A stretch of 37,531 nucleotides of DNA, from contig JAFGPV010000145.1 in NCBI GenBank assembly GCA_016936015.1, positions 1 through 37,531 of the forward strand, read 5' to 3'. Each line of letters starts with the position of its first letter. Position 1 is the stretch's first letter. Below, piece after piece: positions 8,228 through 16,181 of this stretch. A program made the position numbers and the translations under genes. Source of the DNA: Pirellulales bacterium (GTDB taxonomy: Bacteria; Planctomycetota; Planctomycetia; Pirellulales; Thermoguttaceae). The notes beneath the pieces are model-generated. The model was not told where the DNA came from, did no database searches, and saw only the letters and a program-made list of their open reading frames with translations.

Positions 8228-10255
8228 ATGCCCAGCGCCAAAACCCTCCTGGTCGTCATCCCCGCGATGCCGCTGCTGGCGGCGGCGCTGACGGCGGTCC
8301 TGGGTCCGCGGCTGCTCCGTACACGGAGCCATTGGCCGACGGTTCTGGGCGTGGCGTTCTCCTTCGCGGCCAGTCTGCTCCTGCTCTTCCAGGTGCATCA
8401 GCAGGTCCGAGCGGAAAAGAATGCGACGTTCCCCTCCGTCACCCTCTGGCAGTGGGTGGACGTGGATTCCTCCCGTTTAGCGGCCGCCCGCACGGCGGCC
8501 CTGGTGGAGAGCACGGCCGAGGCCGGCGCGCCGCCGGCCGCTAAACAGGGCACCTTCTCCATCAACGTTGCCCTTCAGGCCGATCCACTAACGTGCGTGA
8601 TGCTGGCCGTGGTGACGTGCATTTCGCTCCTGGTGGCGATTTATTCGATCGGCTACATGCGCGGCGATCGCGGCTATTGGCGGTTCTTCAGTTACATCCC
8701 GCTATTTGTCTTTTCGATGACGATGCTCGTCTCGGCGAGCAATTTTCTCCTGCTCTACGTCTTCTGGGAATTGGTCGGGCTGTGCAGCTATCTGCTGATC
8801 GGCTTCTGGTATCAAAGACCCGCGGCGGCGGCGGCCGGCAAAAAGGCATTCCTGGTCAACCGGATCGGCGACTTCGGCTTCGCCCTGGGGGTGTTTCTCC
8901 TCTGGACGACCTACGGGACGCTCAATTACGAGGATTTATTCGGCCCGCACCACCTCCCTTACGCCCGGGAAGCGTTGGGAACGGCGATCTGCCTGCTGTT
9001 GCTGGCCGGGGCGTGCGGCAAGAGCGCCCAGTTTCCGCTGCACGTCTGGCTGCCCGACGCGATGGAAGGCCCCTCGCCCGTCAGCGCCCTGATCCACGCC
9101 GCCACGATGGTCACGGCCGGCGTCTATCTGGTCGCCCGCTGCCTGCCAATGTTCCGCGAAGCGCCGGGCGTCCTGCACGTCGTGGCGATCATAGGCGGTG
9201 GGACCGCCCTGCTGGGGGCGATCATCGCCGTGACGCAGACCGATCTGAAGCGGATCCTCGCCTATTCCACGATCAGTCACTTGGGCTACATGTTTTTGGC
9301 CCTGGGCACGGGGACGCTGCTGGGGGCCGTGGCCGGGATGTTCCACCTGGTGACCCATGCGTTTTTCAAGTCCCTACTGTTCCTGGCCGCCGGCAGCGTG
9401 ATGCACGCGATGGGCGGGGTGATCGACATCCGCCGCTTTTCCGGTCTCAGGCGGCGGATGCCGATTACGCATTGGACCTTCCTCTTCGGCGGCCTGTCGA
9501 TGGCGGGCGTGATCCCGTTTGCCGGCTTTTTCAGCAAGGACGCCATCCTCCTCTCGCTGGCCGAGTGCTCCGGCGGACTGATTTACCAAACCCTGTACTG
9601 GACCACCTTCGGCGGGATCGTGCTGATCGTGCTCTACACGTTCCGTCCGTATTTCATTGCGTTTTTCGGCCCGGAAAAAATTCCCAAGGAGGCGGGAGAT
9701 CACGCCCATGAATCGCCGAGGGTGATGACCTGGACGTTGGTGATCCTGGCCTTTGTCGCGTTTTCCGTAGGAATGGTCTTGGAGTGGAATCACGTCCTCA
9801 GCGATTTCCTGGCCGCCACGCCTTCGTGGACCACGCTGCCTCTTCCTCCAGCCCCCGAGGTCTTGGCCAAAGAACATCTTGCGATTGCCCTGCAATCCAG
9901 CGCGGCGGTGCTGATTACCCTGGCGTGTACCGCCGCCTTGTATCTCGGCACGCGGCGAGTGATCGTGGCCCGGCTGACGGGACTGTTGAAACTCGTCGGG
10001 ATCTATCAGCTCTCCTTCGGAAAATTTTTCTTCGATCAGATTTACTGGTTGTTCATCATCCTGCCGGCCGAGGGCTTTGCGGCCCTCTGCGCCTGGGCGG
10101 ATAACCACGTCATCGACGGCTTGGTCAATCTCTGCGGCGCCGTGCCGCGGTGGTTCGGCGCCGCTCTGCGCCCCTTGCAAGGCGGCCTGATCCAGTTCTA
10201 CGCCCTCTCGATGGCGATCGGACTTTTAATCATGTTGTTCCTGTTGTTGTTATAA
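8228..10255 (+). CDS. nuoL: NADH-quinone oxidoreductase subunit L
   Basis: NuoL is the distal antiporter-like proton-pumping subunit with the long lateral helix. The 675-residue protein has the hallmark segments FWELVGLCSYLLIGFWYQRP, KKAFLVNRIGDFGFALG, QFPLHVWLPDAMEGPSPVSA with ALIHAATMVTAGVYL, and HAFFKSLLFLAAGSVMHAMGG. The start is the ATG at 8228; an in-frame upstream ATG at 8195 lies inside the CAATTTG array. Residues 83-106, in the loop before the third membrane region, are encoded by a 72-bp palindromic element (8475-8546). That element is also found in lpxB, and it gives the stretch RLAAARTAALVE through PPAAK. The extra loop should be tolerated because it lies outside the helices. Confidence 0.97.
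   Translation: MPSAKTLLVVIPAMPLLAAALTAVLGPRLLRTRSHWPTVLGVAFSFAASLLLLFQVHQQVRAEKNATFPSVTLWQWVDVDSSRLAAARTAALVESTAEAGAPPAAKQGTFSINVALQADPLTCVMLAVVTCISLLVAIYSIGYMRGDRGYWRFFSYIPLFVFSMTMLVSASNFLLLYVFWELVGLCSYLLIGFWYQRPAAAAAGKKAFLVNRIGDFGFALGVFLLWTTYGTLNYEDLFGPHHLPYAREALGTAICLLLLAGACGKSAQFPLHVWLPDAMEGPSPVSALIHAATMVTAGVYLVARCLPMFREAPGVLHVVAIIGGGTALLGAIIAVTQTDLKRILAYSTISHLGYMFLALGTGTLLGAVAGMFHLVTHAFFKSLLFLAAGSVMHAMGGVIDIRRFSGLRRRMPITHWTFLFGGLSMAGVIPFAGFFSKDAILLSLAECSGGLIYQTLYWTTFGGIVLIVLYTFRPYFIAFFGPEKIPKEAGDHAHESPRVMTWTLVILAFVAFSVGMVLEWNHVLSDFLAATPSWTTLPLPPAPEVLAKEHLAIALQSSAAVLITLACTAALYLGTRRVIVARLTGLLKLVGIYQLSFGKFFFDQIYWLFIILPAEGFAALCAWADNHVIDGLVNLCGAVPRWFGAALRPLQGGLIQFYALSMAIGLLIMLFLLLL
8475..8546. 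repeat. 72-bp GTTTAGC...GCTAAAC element, in frame in nuoL
   Basis: The termini GTTTAGCGGCCG (8475-8486) and CGGCCGCTAAAC (8535-8546) are perfect inverted repeats, with two GC-rich hairpins inside. The length of 72 bp equals 24 codons, so the nuoL frame is kept. A second 72-bp member lies in lpxB (19398-19469), a 73-bp member is intergenic (20045-20117), and a half copy is in the GH38-like gene (23430-23455). Confidence 0.88.
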
Positions 10256-10286
10256 GGATAATCATTCCGCACTCCGCATTTCCCTC

Positions 10287-12131
10287 ATGTCCATCCTCCT
10301 GCTCACGTCGATTTTCCTCCCGCTGGCCGGGGCCATCCTGCTGCCGGCCCGGCGTGAGCGTGCCCGGGGAGTGGCGCTGCTGACGGCCTTGCTGACGTTG
10401 GCGCTAGCCGTCGTGCTGGTCGGGTGCTATCCGGGTGGAACGGCCCCCTTCGCCAAAACAGATTACACCTGGTTGGCCGGATCGGGCGTGCCGCTGGACG
10501 TCCGCTTCAGCGTCGCCCTGGACGGTTTGAGCATCTGGCTTTACGCCTTGACGGCCTTGCTGACGGTCGTTGCGGTGCTTATTAGTTGGGAAGCGATTGC
10601 CGAGCAGGCGCCGCTCTTCTACCGGCTGCTCTTAATCCTTGAGACGGGAATGCTCGGCGTCTTCACCGCCCAAGATCTTTTCCTATTTTACGTCTTTTTC
10701 GAGTTCACGCTGATTCCGCTGTTTTTCCTGATCGGCATCTGGGGGAGCGAGGAACGCCGCTACGCGGCCATGAAATTCTTCCTCTTCACGCTAGCCGGCA
10801 GCATGTTGACCTTCCTCGGCCTGCTGGCCATCATGCTGTGGGATTTTTATCATCCGATCGGCACGCCGGCCCCGTGGAAAATGACGTTTTCGATCCCCGA
10901 GTTGACCACCCGCTATGCCGCCCGGCCGATGGACCCGGCCATGCAGATGTGGATCTTCCTGGCCCTGTTTGTGGGCTTTGCCGTCAAGGTGCCGTTGGTC
11001 CCGCTGCACACCTGGCTGCCGCTGGCCCATGTCCAGGCCCCTGCGGCCGGCAGCATCGACTTGGCCGGCGTTCTGCTGAAAATCGGCGCGTACGGCTTCG
11101 CCCGGTTCAGCATCCCCCTGCTCCCTGCGGCCGCCGCCGCGGCCATGCCCTGGATCTTGATCCTCTCCGTGGCGGGAATCCTCTACGGCGCCCTGGTGGC
11201 CCTGGCCCAGAGCGATATCAAAAAACTAATCGCCTATTCCAGCGTCAGCCACATGGGTTTCTGCATGGCCGGACTGTTCTCGGCCAATCGGCTGGGCATC
11301 GAGGGGGGCACGCTGCAACTGCTCAGCCACGGCCTAGCCACCGGCGGGCTGTTCGCCTTGGTGGGCATGATCTACGAGCGCTATCACACGCGGAAGATCG
11401 CCGACCTCGGCGGCTTAGCCCGGCGCCTGCCCGTGCTCGGCTTTTTTATGGCCGTGATGACGCTCTCCAGCATCGGCCTGCCGGGGACCAGCGGCTTCGT
11501 CGGCGAGTTCTTGATCCTGATCGGGCTGTTCCAACGCGGCTGGGCCGAGACGCTCCCGCCCGACGCCCTGCTCCGTACTCTAAGCGTCCTGGCCGTCCTC
11601 GGCGTCGTGCTGGGCGCCTGGTACATGCTCTGGCTCTATCAGCGGGTCTTCTTCGGCCCGGTCCGGGAACCACAAGGGCAATCCCATCGTGAAGGGGACA
11701 GCCCCATTTTTCCCGACCATGCAAGCATGGTGCCCGAAAAATCGGGACAGTCCCCGCAACCGCCGGTGCGCGACCTGAACCTCAGGGAAATCCTCGCCCT
11801 GGCCCCTTTAGCCGTCCTCATCATTTGGATTGGCGTCTACCCCCGTTTTTTCCTCGACCGCCTCGCCCCGACGATGAACCAATTGACGGCCGGAATGCGG
11901 CAGGCGGAGACGAGGCTGGAAAGGACGAAGGACGAAATCCGGATGACGAAAGAATGCCGAATATCTAAATGTCGAATGCCGGAAGATTCAACCGACCCTA
12001 GGTTTCCACCGCCTAGGCCATTTCGTCATTCGTCATTTGACATTCTTTCGTCCTTCGGATTTCGTCCTTTGTCCTTTGCTAAGCCGCAAGCGGCTTTTTC
12101 CCCCCTTATCCCTCACCCCTCCTCCCCATGA
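10287..12131 (+). CDS. nuoM: NADH-quinone oxidoreductase subunit M, with repeat-derived tail
   Basis: NuoM is the middle antiporter-like proton pump of complex I. Conserved features include FYVFFEFTLIPLFFLIGIWG with the key membrane glutamate, HTWLPLAHVQAPAAGS, DLAGVLLKIGAYGFARF and SYSSVSHMGF-like IAYSSVSHMGF. In the HTWLPDAH motif the Asp is replaced by Leu. At 614 residues it is about 100 longer than typical. Two parts come from repeats: residues about 470-490 (a GGGGACAG palindrome, 11694-11755) and the last roughly 69 residues (from 11921, an inverted heptamer array plus a reverse stop-codon palindrome). The TGA overlaps the nuoN ATG as ATGA, suggesting coupled translation. Confidence 0.95.
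   Translation: MSILLLTSIFLPLAGAILLPARRERARGVALLTALLTLALAVVLVGCYPGGTAPFAKTDYTWLAGSGVPLDVRFSVALDGLSIWLYALTALLTVVAVLISWEAIAEQAPLFYRLLLILETGMLGVFTAQDLFLFYVFFEFTLIPLFFLIGIWGSEERRYAAMKFFLFTLAGSMLTFLGLLAIMLWDFYHPIGTPAPWKMTFSIPELTTRYAARPMDPAMQMWIFLALFVGFAVKVPLVPLHTWLPLAHVQAPAAGSIDLAGVLLKIGAYGFARFSIPLLPAAAAAAMPWILILSVAGILYGALVALAQSDIKKLIAYSSVSHMGFCMAGLFSANRLGIEGGTLQLLSHGLATGGLFALVGMIYERYHTRKIADLGGLARRLPVLGFFMAVMTLSSIGLPGTSGFVGEFLILIGLFQRGWAETLPPDALLRTLSVLAVLGVVLGAWYMLWLYQRVFFGPVREPQGQSHREGDSPIFPDHASMVPEKSGQSPQPPVRDLNLREILALAPLAVLIIWIGVYPRFFLDRLAPTMNQLTAGMRQAETRLERTKDEIRMTKECRISKCRMPEDSTDPRFPPPRPFRHSSFDILSSFGFRPLSFAKPQAAFSPLIPHPSSP
11694..11755. repeat. GGGGACAG...CTGTCCCC-type palindrome in nuoM
   Basis: The left arm GGGGACAGCCCCATTTTTC pairs with the right arm ending ATCGGGACAGTCCCC. 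An inner CCATGC-aa-GCATGG hairpin lies between them. A shorter 44-bp copy lies in the alpha/beta hydrolase gene (22033-22076). Both are translated. Confidence 0.85.
11921..12087. repeat. Inverted GACGAAT arrays forming the nuoM 3' end
   Basis: The left array (11921-11956) is nearly complementary over about 35 bases to the right array (12041-12077). A small CCTAGG/CCTAGG hairpin lies between (11997-12017). A reverse copy of the TAAGCCGCTTGCGGCTTA palindrome follows at 12069-12087. The whole block is in frame with nuoM and translated. Confidence 0.85.
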
Positions 12132-13654
12132 CCACCGCCGCCGTGTACTTCCTGTTGCCCGAGATCTTGGTGATCGCCACGGCGGTGACGATTTACGTGG
12201 CGGGGGCGTTCTTCCACACGCAGTGGGGATGGGGCTGGCTGGCCCTGCTGGGCACGGCGGCCGCGGCCGCCGTGTTGGCGTTGCAAAGCGGCCGATCCCC
12301 GGCGCCGGTCGGACTTTTGTATTCCGACGGGCTGGTGGCCTTCACGCGGTGGCTGGCCCTGAACCTGGCCGGATTGCTCGTGTTGCTGAATTTCCGGCCG
12401 TCGGCCGACGGCGGCGCCCCGGAGACCCTCGGCTCGCTCCTGCTGACGGTCGCCGGAACGATGCTGGTCGCCTCGTCCCAGGACTTGGTGATGATGTTCG
12501 TCAGCCTGGAGTTGATTTCTATCCCCACCTACGTCCTTTTATACCTGGGCCGGCGGGACGCCCTGAATCAGGAGGCGGCGGCAAAGTATTTTTATCTGAG
12601 CGTGCTGGCCTCGGCGATATTTCTCTACGGGCTGAGTTTCCTGTACGGCGTGGGCCGATCGACGAATTTGGAGGCGATCGCCGCCGCGCTTAGCGCGTTG
12701 GAGCAGACCTCCCCGGCATTTGTTTCCTTTGCCAAGCTGGCCCTGGTGCTGATCGTCGCCGGCCTGGCGTTTCGCCTGGCGGCCGTGCCGTTCCACTTTT
12801 ACGCCCCCGACGTGTACCAGGGGACCACGCACGCCAACGCGGCGCTGCTCTCCGTGATCCCGAAGGCGGCGGCCCTGGTCGCCCTGCTGCGGCTGGGCTG
12901 GTGGGCCATGCCCGGGATGGAGAATTTCGCCTGGAAACTGGTCCTGATCCTCTCCTTGCTGACGATGACGCTGGGCAACGTCACGGCCCTCTGGCAGGAC
13001 CACCTGCGGCGGCTGATGGCCTATTCGTCGATCGCCCATGCCGGCTACCTGTTGATCGGCGTGGCCGTCGCCTTGGCCGGGCGGAACGCGTCGCCCGCGG
13101 TCTTCGACGGCTGGACGGCGGTATTCTTTTATTTGTGCGTCTACGCCCTGGCCACCATCGGCACGTTCGCCGTCTGGCATTACCTGGGCGGCACGCGGTC
13201 GGTCGAGGGGCTTGACGAATTGGCCGGGCTGGGCAAGATCCGGCCGACCGCGGCGGCCCTCCTGGCGCTGTTCCTGTTCAGTCTGACCGGCATTCCGCCG
13301 TTGGCCGGTTTTTGGGGGAAACTCCAGATCTTCGCCGCGGCGATGAACGCCGGCGGCGGGCCGGGCGGCGGCGAGACGGGCTTGTGGTTCACCGTCCTGG
13401 CGGTGATCGGGGTACTCAATGCCGCGATTGCCGCGGCATATTATCTTCGCATCGTAGGAGTGATGTACTTCCGCATCCCGCTGGGCGCTCCGCGAACCGA
13501 GGGAGACCGTGGCGCCCTGCTGGCAGCCGTCGCCTGCGCCGCGCTGCTGGTCGCCTTCAGTGTGCTGCCCGGCCCGCTGGTCCGGGCGTCCAGTCAAGCG
13601 CAGCCCCACGTAGGACAGGTTGCCAACCTGTCCCACGACGCGGACGCCCCTTAA
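12128..13654 (+). CDS. nuoN: NADH-quinone oxidoreductase subunit N
   Basis: NuoN is the third antiporter-like subunit of complex I, next to NuoK and NuoJ. The 508-residue protein has about 14 hydrophobic spans. It contains VMMFVSLELISIPTYVLLY with the conserved Glu, then RLAAVPFHFYAPDVYQGTTH, RLMAYSSIAHAGYLL and LFLFSLTGIPPLAGFWGK. The start overlaps the nuoM stop as ATGA. The last residues, HVGQVANLSHDADAP, come from a palindromic repeat (GGACAGGTT-gcc-AACCTGTCC, 13613-13633), another copy of which closes the window at 37502-37528. The original C-terminus was probably upstream, near VRASSQA. It is the last gene of the nuo run. Confidence 0.96.
   Translation: MTTAAVYFLLPEILVIATAVTIYVAGAFFHTQWGWGWLALLGTAAAAAVLALQSGRSPAPVGLLYSDGLVAFTRWLALNLAGLLVLLNFRPSADGGAPETLGSLLLTVAGTMLVASSQDLVMMFVSLELISIPTYVLLYLGRRDALNQEAAAKYFYLSVLASAIFLYGLSFLYGVGRSTNLEAIAAALSALEQTSPAFVSFAKLALVLIVAGLAFRLAAVPFHFYAPDVYQGTTHANAALLSVIPKAAALVALLRLGWWAMPGMENFAWKLVLILSLLTMTLGNVTALWQDHLRRLMAYSSIAHAGYLLIGVAVALAGRNASPAVFDGWTAVFFYLCVYALATIGTFAVWHYLGGTRSVEGLDELAGLGKIRPTAAALLALFLFSLTGIPPLAGFWGKLQIFAAAMNAGGGPGGGETGLWFTVLAVIGVLNAAIAAAYYLRIVGVMYFRIPLGAPRTEGDRGALLAAVACAALLVAFSVLPGPLVRASSQAQPHVGQVANLSHDADAP
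13610..13636. repeat. GTAGGACAGGTT palindrome at the 3' end of nuoN
   Basis: GGACAGGTT-gcc-AACCTGTCC is a perfect 9-bp stem, translated as VGQVANLS. A nearly identical palindrome with 12-bp arms is intergenic at 37502-37528. Confidence 0.85.
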
Positions 13655-14027
13655 AAAATGCCGCCGGCCTCAGGATGCCCCGAAAGGCTGAGGCGGCGGC
13701 GCTTCAGTCGGCCGTTGATCTGAATATCACCTTTCCCGGTGACACCTGGTTGTCACCCCGGGATAAATTTGTGAAAATTTTATTGCGTTTCATAGATTCA
13801 AGCCGCCGGAGCGTGATAACGCCCGGGGATGGCAATCCCCGGGGTGGAAAAGGCCGGAATGTGTTGAAAATTAGATCGTGAAGCTCATAGAGCCGGCGGC
13901 TAACAGCCGCCGAGAGATCCGGCTTCCCCCCTTGGCGGCTGTTAGCCGCCGGCTATTGCGCACGACTCCAACCCGCGATTGCCATCGCGGGGCGCTTGTG
14001 AAACGGGGATTCGTCATCTGAAGTGCA
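13655..14027. repeat. Repeat-filled gap between nuoN and the regulator (373 bp)
   Basis: No gene is seen here. There are five inverted repeats: GCCGCCGGCCTCAG with CTGAGGCGGCGGC (13660-13700); CCCGGTGACA with TGTCACCCCGGG (13735-13762); CCGGGGAT-ggca-ATCCCCGG (13823-13842); a perfect 21-bp pair (13891-13911 with 13934-13954, built on GGCGGCTAACAGCCGCC); and CCCGCGAT-tgcc-ATCGCGGG (13972-13991). The third and fifth are the left and right units of the paired repeat seen at 2311-2381. Here they are about 130 bp apart, with the 21-bp pair inside. Confidence 0.85.
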
Positions 14028-15509
14028 ATGGCTGCCAAGCGGATATCAACCCGGGAATTGACGCGGCTGCTGGACGCAGTCCCTCAACCCCTGTACGTCC
14101 TCGACGAGGAGTTGACGGTTGTTTTCCTCAACGAGCCGTCTCGAAATTGGCTGGGACCGGCGGCCGACCGACTGCCGGGCGTCCGCTGCACCTATCAGAC
14201 GCCCACAGGCCCCGCGGAGGCGGACGCCGTGGCAGCCGGATTGTGCCCCCCGCCGCAGGTCCTCGAGGGCCGATCCGCTGAAGCGATCGTCGCCTGCCCC
14301 CAACCCGGCGGAACCAAGCGGCGTCGGGCGAGATTCGTTCCCCTCGGATCCGGGCCGGAGGCCATTTGGCTGATTATTGCCCTGCTGGACGCCGAGGACT
14401 TGCCCGAGGAGCAAGGGGACTCGATCGAATCCCTAATGGGATCCGGAGTCTCCGCTGCCCCCTCTTCCGATCCCACCCCTGCCGACCTCCACGAAGCGAT
14501 TCGGCGCTTTCGCGCTCAGGCGGCGGGACGTTGCCGCGCGGACCGCTTGGCGGGCGTCAGTCCGGCCGTGCGGCTGGCGCGGCGGCAGGTCGAGTTGGCC
14601 GCGGCCGGCCGGTGCAGCGTGCTGGTGGTCGGTCCGCCCGGCAGCGGCCGGCAGCATCTGGCGGCCTCGATTTACTACGGCAGTTCAGAGACGGATCAGG
14701 AGGACGGTTTGGGTGCCACGGTTGGCTTGTCCAACCGTGCTTCCTCCACTGCTGGACAAGCCAGCAGTGGCACCCTCTTTTCCCCCGGTTTAGTACCCTT
14801 GGATTGCTCGGTGCTGCCAGGCGACGAGGTCGTCTCCACGATGCTGTCCCTGGCGCGTTCTGCCAGGGAAAATCAAGAGCGTCCCGCCGCTTTGCTGCTC
14901 CATCGCGTGGATGAGATCCCGGCCGAGTTGCAGCTTGAGCTGGCCGCCTTGTTGCTCAAGCGGCCGTTTCCCTTGCGGGTGTTGGCCACGGCGGACGCGC
15001 CGCTGGTCGAATTGGCCGCCCGGGGCCAGTTCCGCGACGATCTGGCCGCCGCGCTGAGCACTTTGACGATCACCCTGCCTCCGCTGGCACAGCGCCGGGA
15101 GGACCTGCCCTACCTGTCGCAGATTTTTTTGGAAGACTGCAACGCGGAGGGGGAAAAGCAAGTCGCCGGATTGACGCCCGCGGCGCTCGATCAACTGGAC
15201 GCTTACCCCTGGCCGGGAGATACGGCGGAGCTTCGCGAAACGGTGGCCGCGGCGCACCGCCGGACCGCCGGCCGGGAGATCGACGCGGCCGATCTGCCGG
15301 AGCGGCTGCACGTGGCCCGGCGGGCCGTGGCCCATCCCCGGCGGCCGGAGGAAAAAATCGTCCTCGACGAATTCCTCCGGCACGTGGAGCGCGAACTGAT
15401 CCGCCGCGCCCTGGCCCGGGCGAAAGGCAACAAGGCCAAGGCGGCCCGCCTGCTGGGACTGACCCGCCCCAGGCTCTATCGGCGGATGATGCAACTGGGT
15501 TTGGAGTAA
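14028..15509 (+). CDS. Degenerate NtrC/TyrR-like regulator (PAS, AAA+, Fis-type HTH)
   Basis: This is a 493-residue transcription-regulator-like protein. A PAS-like domain occupies about residues 8-120 (AVPQPLYVLDEELTVVFLN). An AAA+ domain covers about 175-405, with a Walker A-like GPPGSGRQ in which the lysine is Arg, a weak Walker B (LLLHRVDEIP), and the PWPGDTAELRE segment typical of sigma54 activators. A Fis-type helix-turn-helix lies at about 467-490 (NKAKAARLLGLTRPRLYRRM). I see no GAFTGA motif, which sigma54 contact requires, so it may act on sigma70 promoters like TyrR or have lost ATPase activity. Residues 228-250 come from an in-frame palindrome. Target genes are unknown; it stands between nuo and mrp. 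Confidence 0.85.
   Translation: MAAKRISTRELTRLLDAVPQPLYVLDEELTVVFLNEPSRNWLGPAADRLPGVRCTYQTPTGPAEADAVAAGLCPPPQVLEGRSAEAIVACPQPGGTKRRRARFVPLGSGPEAIWLIIALLDAEDLPEEQGDSIESLMGSGVSAAPSSDPTPADLHEAIRRFRAQAAGRCRADRLAGVSPAVRLARRQVELAAAGRCSVLVVGPPGSGRQHLAASIYYGSSETDQEDGLGATVGLSNRASSTAGQASSGTLFSPGLVPLDCSVLPGDEVVSTMLSLARSARENQERPAALLLHRVDEIPAELQLELAALLLKRPFPLRVLATADAPLVELAARGQFRDDLAAALSTLTITLPPLAQRREDLPYLSQIFLEDCNAEGEKQVAGLTPAALDQLDAYPWPGDTAELRETVAAAHRRTAGREIDAADLPERLHVARRAVAHPRRPEEKIVLDEFLRHVERELIRRALARAKGNKAKAARLLGLTRPRLYRRMMQLGLE
14711..14775. repeat. 65-bp double-hairpin palindrome in the regulator gene
   Basis: GGGTGCCAC (14711-14719) and GTGGCACCC (14767-14775) are the inverted ends. Inside are CACGGTTGG-cttgt-CCAACCGTG and CCACTGCTGG-acaag-CCAGCAGTGG. 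The element is read through in frame, between the Walker A and Walker B segments. Confidence 0.88.
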
Positions 15510-15580
15510 GGGTTCAGGGTTCAGGGTTCAGGATCTGAAAACTTCCACATTAAAAAAACTGAACCCTGAACCCTGAACCC
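15510..15580. repeat. Inverted GGGTTCA heptamer arrays
   Basis: Three GGGTTCA units at 15510-15531 are perfectly complementary over 22 bp to the array at 15559-15580. The TAA of the regulator gene directly precedes the left arm. An A-rich loop lies between. It might act as a transcript-end hairpin, but no T-tract follows. Confidence 0.88.
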
Positions 15581-15591
15581 TGATAACTACA

Positions 15592-16050
15592 ATGTTTGTA
15601 ACCCCCGAAAACAAGACGAATCCTTCACGGCTGCTGGTCTGCGAGCGGACCGGGCGCTGGGCGGCGGCGCTCCGCCGCGAGTTGGCCGACTCGGGCCTGC
15701 GGGTGTGGGAACTGCGGACCTGGGACGATTGCGATTCGGAGTTGGCGGCCGCCCCCGCCTCGTTCCTCGTGCTGGAGCTTGCCCCGAGGCGGCTGGCCGC
15801 GGCCCTGGCCGCCCTGCCGCGGTGGCGGAAAGGGTATCCGGCGATGCGCGCGGCGGTCGTGGCCGAGCGCGACCTGGCCTCTTGCGAGTGGCTGCTGCGC
15901 GAGGCTGGGGCCGTCCATTTTTTGTGTTCTCCGCGGCAACTCGGTGCGTTGGCCCGGATCGTCCTCCGCCACGCGGCGCAGGTCCCGCCCCCGCACCAAA
16001 CCCTCAGCCAGCGCCTCTGGGCCGGCTTGCCCTGGGGAAGGGAGGCGTAG
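15592..16050 (+). CDS. Small receiver-like protein of unknown function
   Basis: The protein has 152 residues and no family I can name with certainty. The alternating pattern RLLVCERTGRWAAALRREL, RVWELRTWDD, SFLVLELAPRR, RAAVVAERDLASCEWLLRE and AVHFLCSPRQLGALARI looks like an alpha/beta receiver (CheY-like) fold. The phospho-acceptor Asp position after the third strand reads LELAP, so phosphorylation is doubtful. It follows the regulator gene by 82 bp, on the same strand, and lies between two heptamer arrays. A role as a partner of that regulator is only a guess. No ribosome-binding site is visible. Codon use matches its neighbours. Confidence 0.65.
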   Translation: MFVTPENKTNPSRLLVCERTGRWAAALRRELADSGLRVWELRTWDDCDSELAAAPASFLVLELAPRRLAAALAALPRWRKGYPAMRAAVVAERDLASCEWLLREAGAVHFLCSPRQLGALARIVLRHAAQVPPPHQTLSQRLWAGLPWGREA

Positions 16051-16087
16051 TTTGAAGTGTGGAGTGTGGAATGCGGAAAAAACTCGT

Positions 16088-16130
16088 TCAATTTGCAATT
16101 TGAAATTTACAATTTGCAATTTGCAATATA
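16088..16130. repeat. 7-bp array, CAATTTG family, before mrp
   Basis: CAATTTG, CAATTTG, AAATTTA, CAATTTG, CAATTTG and CAATATA run with a strict 7-bp step about 50 bp upstream of the mrp start. Confidence 0.85.
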
Positions 16131-16181
16131 AAAACAAGAATCGCAAACCCAATCACCAATTCTCAAAATAATCTACTCCCT

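Noticed and set aside
15510-15580. Possible CRISPR array
   Set aside because: The unit is only 7 bp, without spacers, and arranged as an inverted pair. The same holds for all other arrays in the window.
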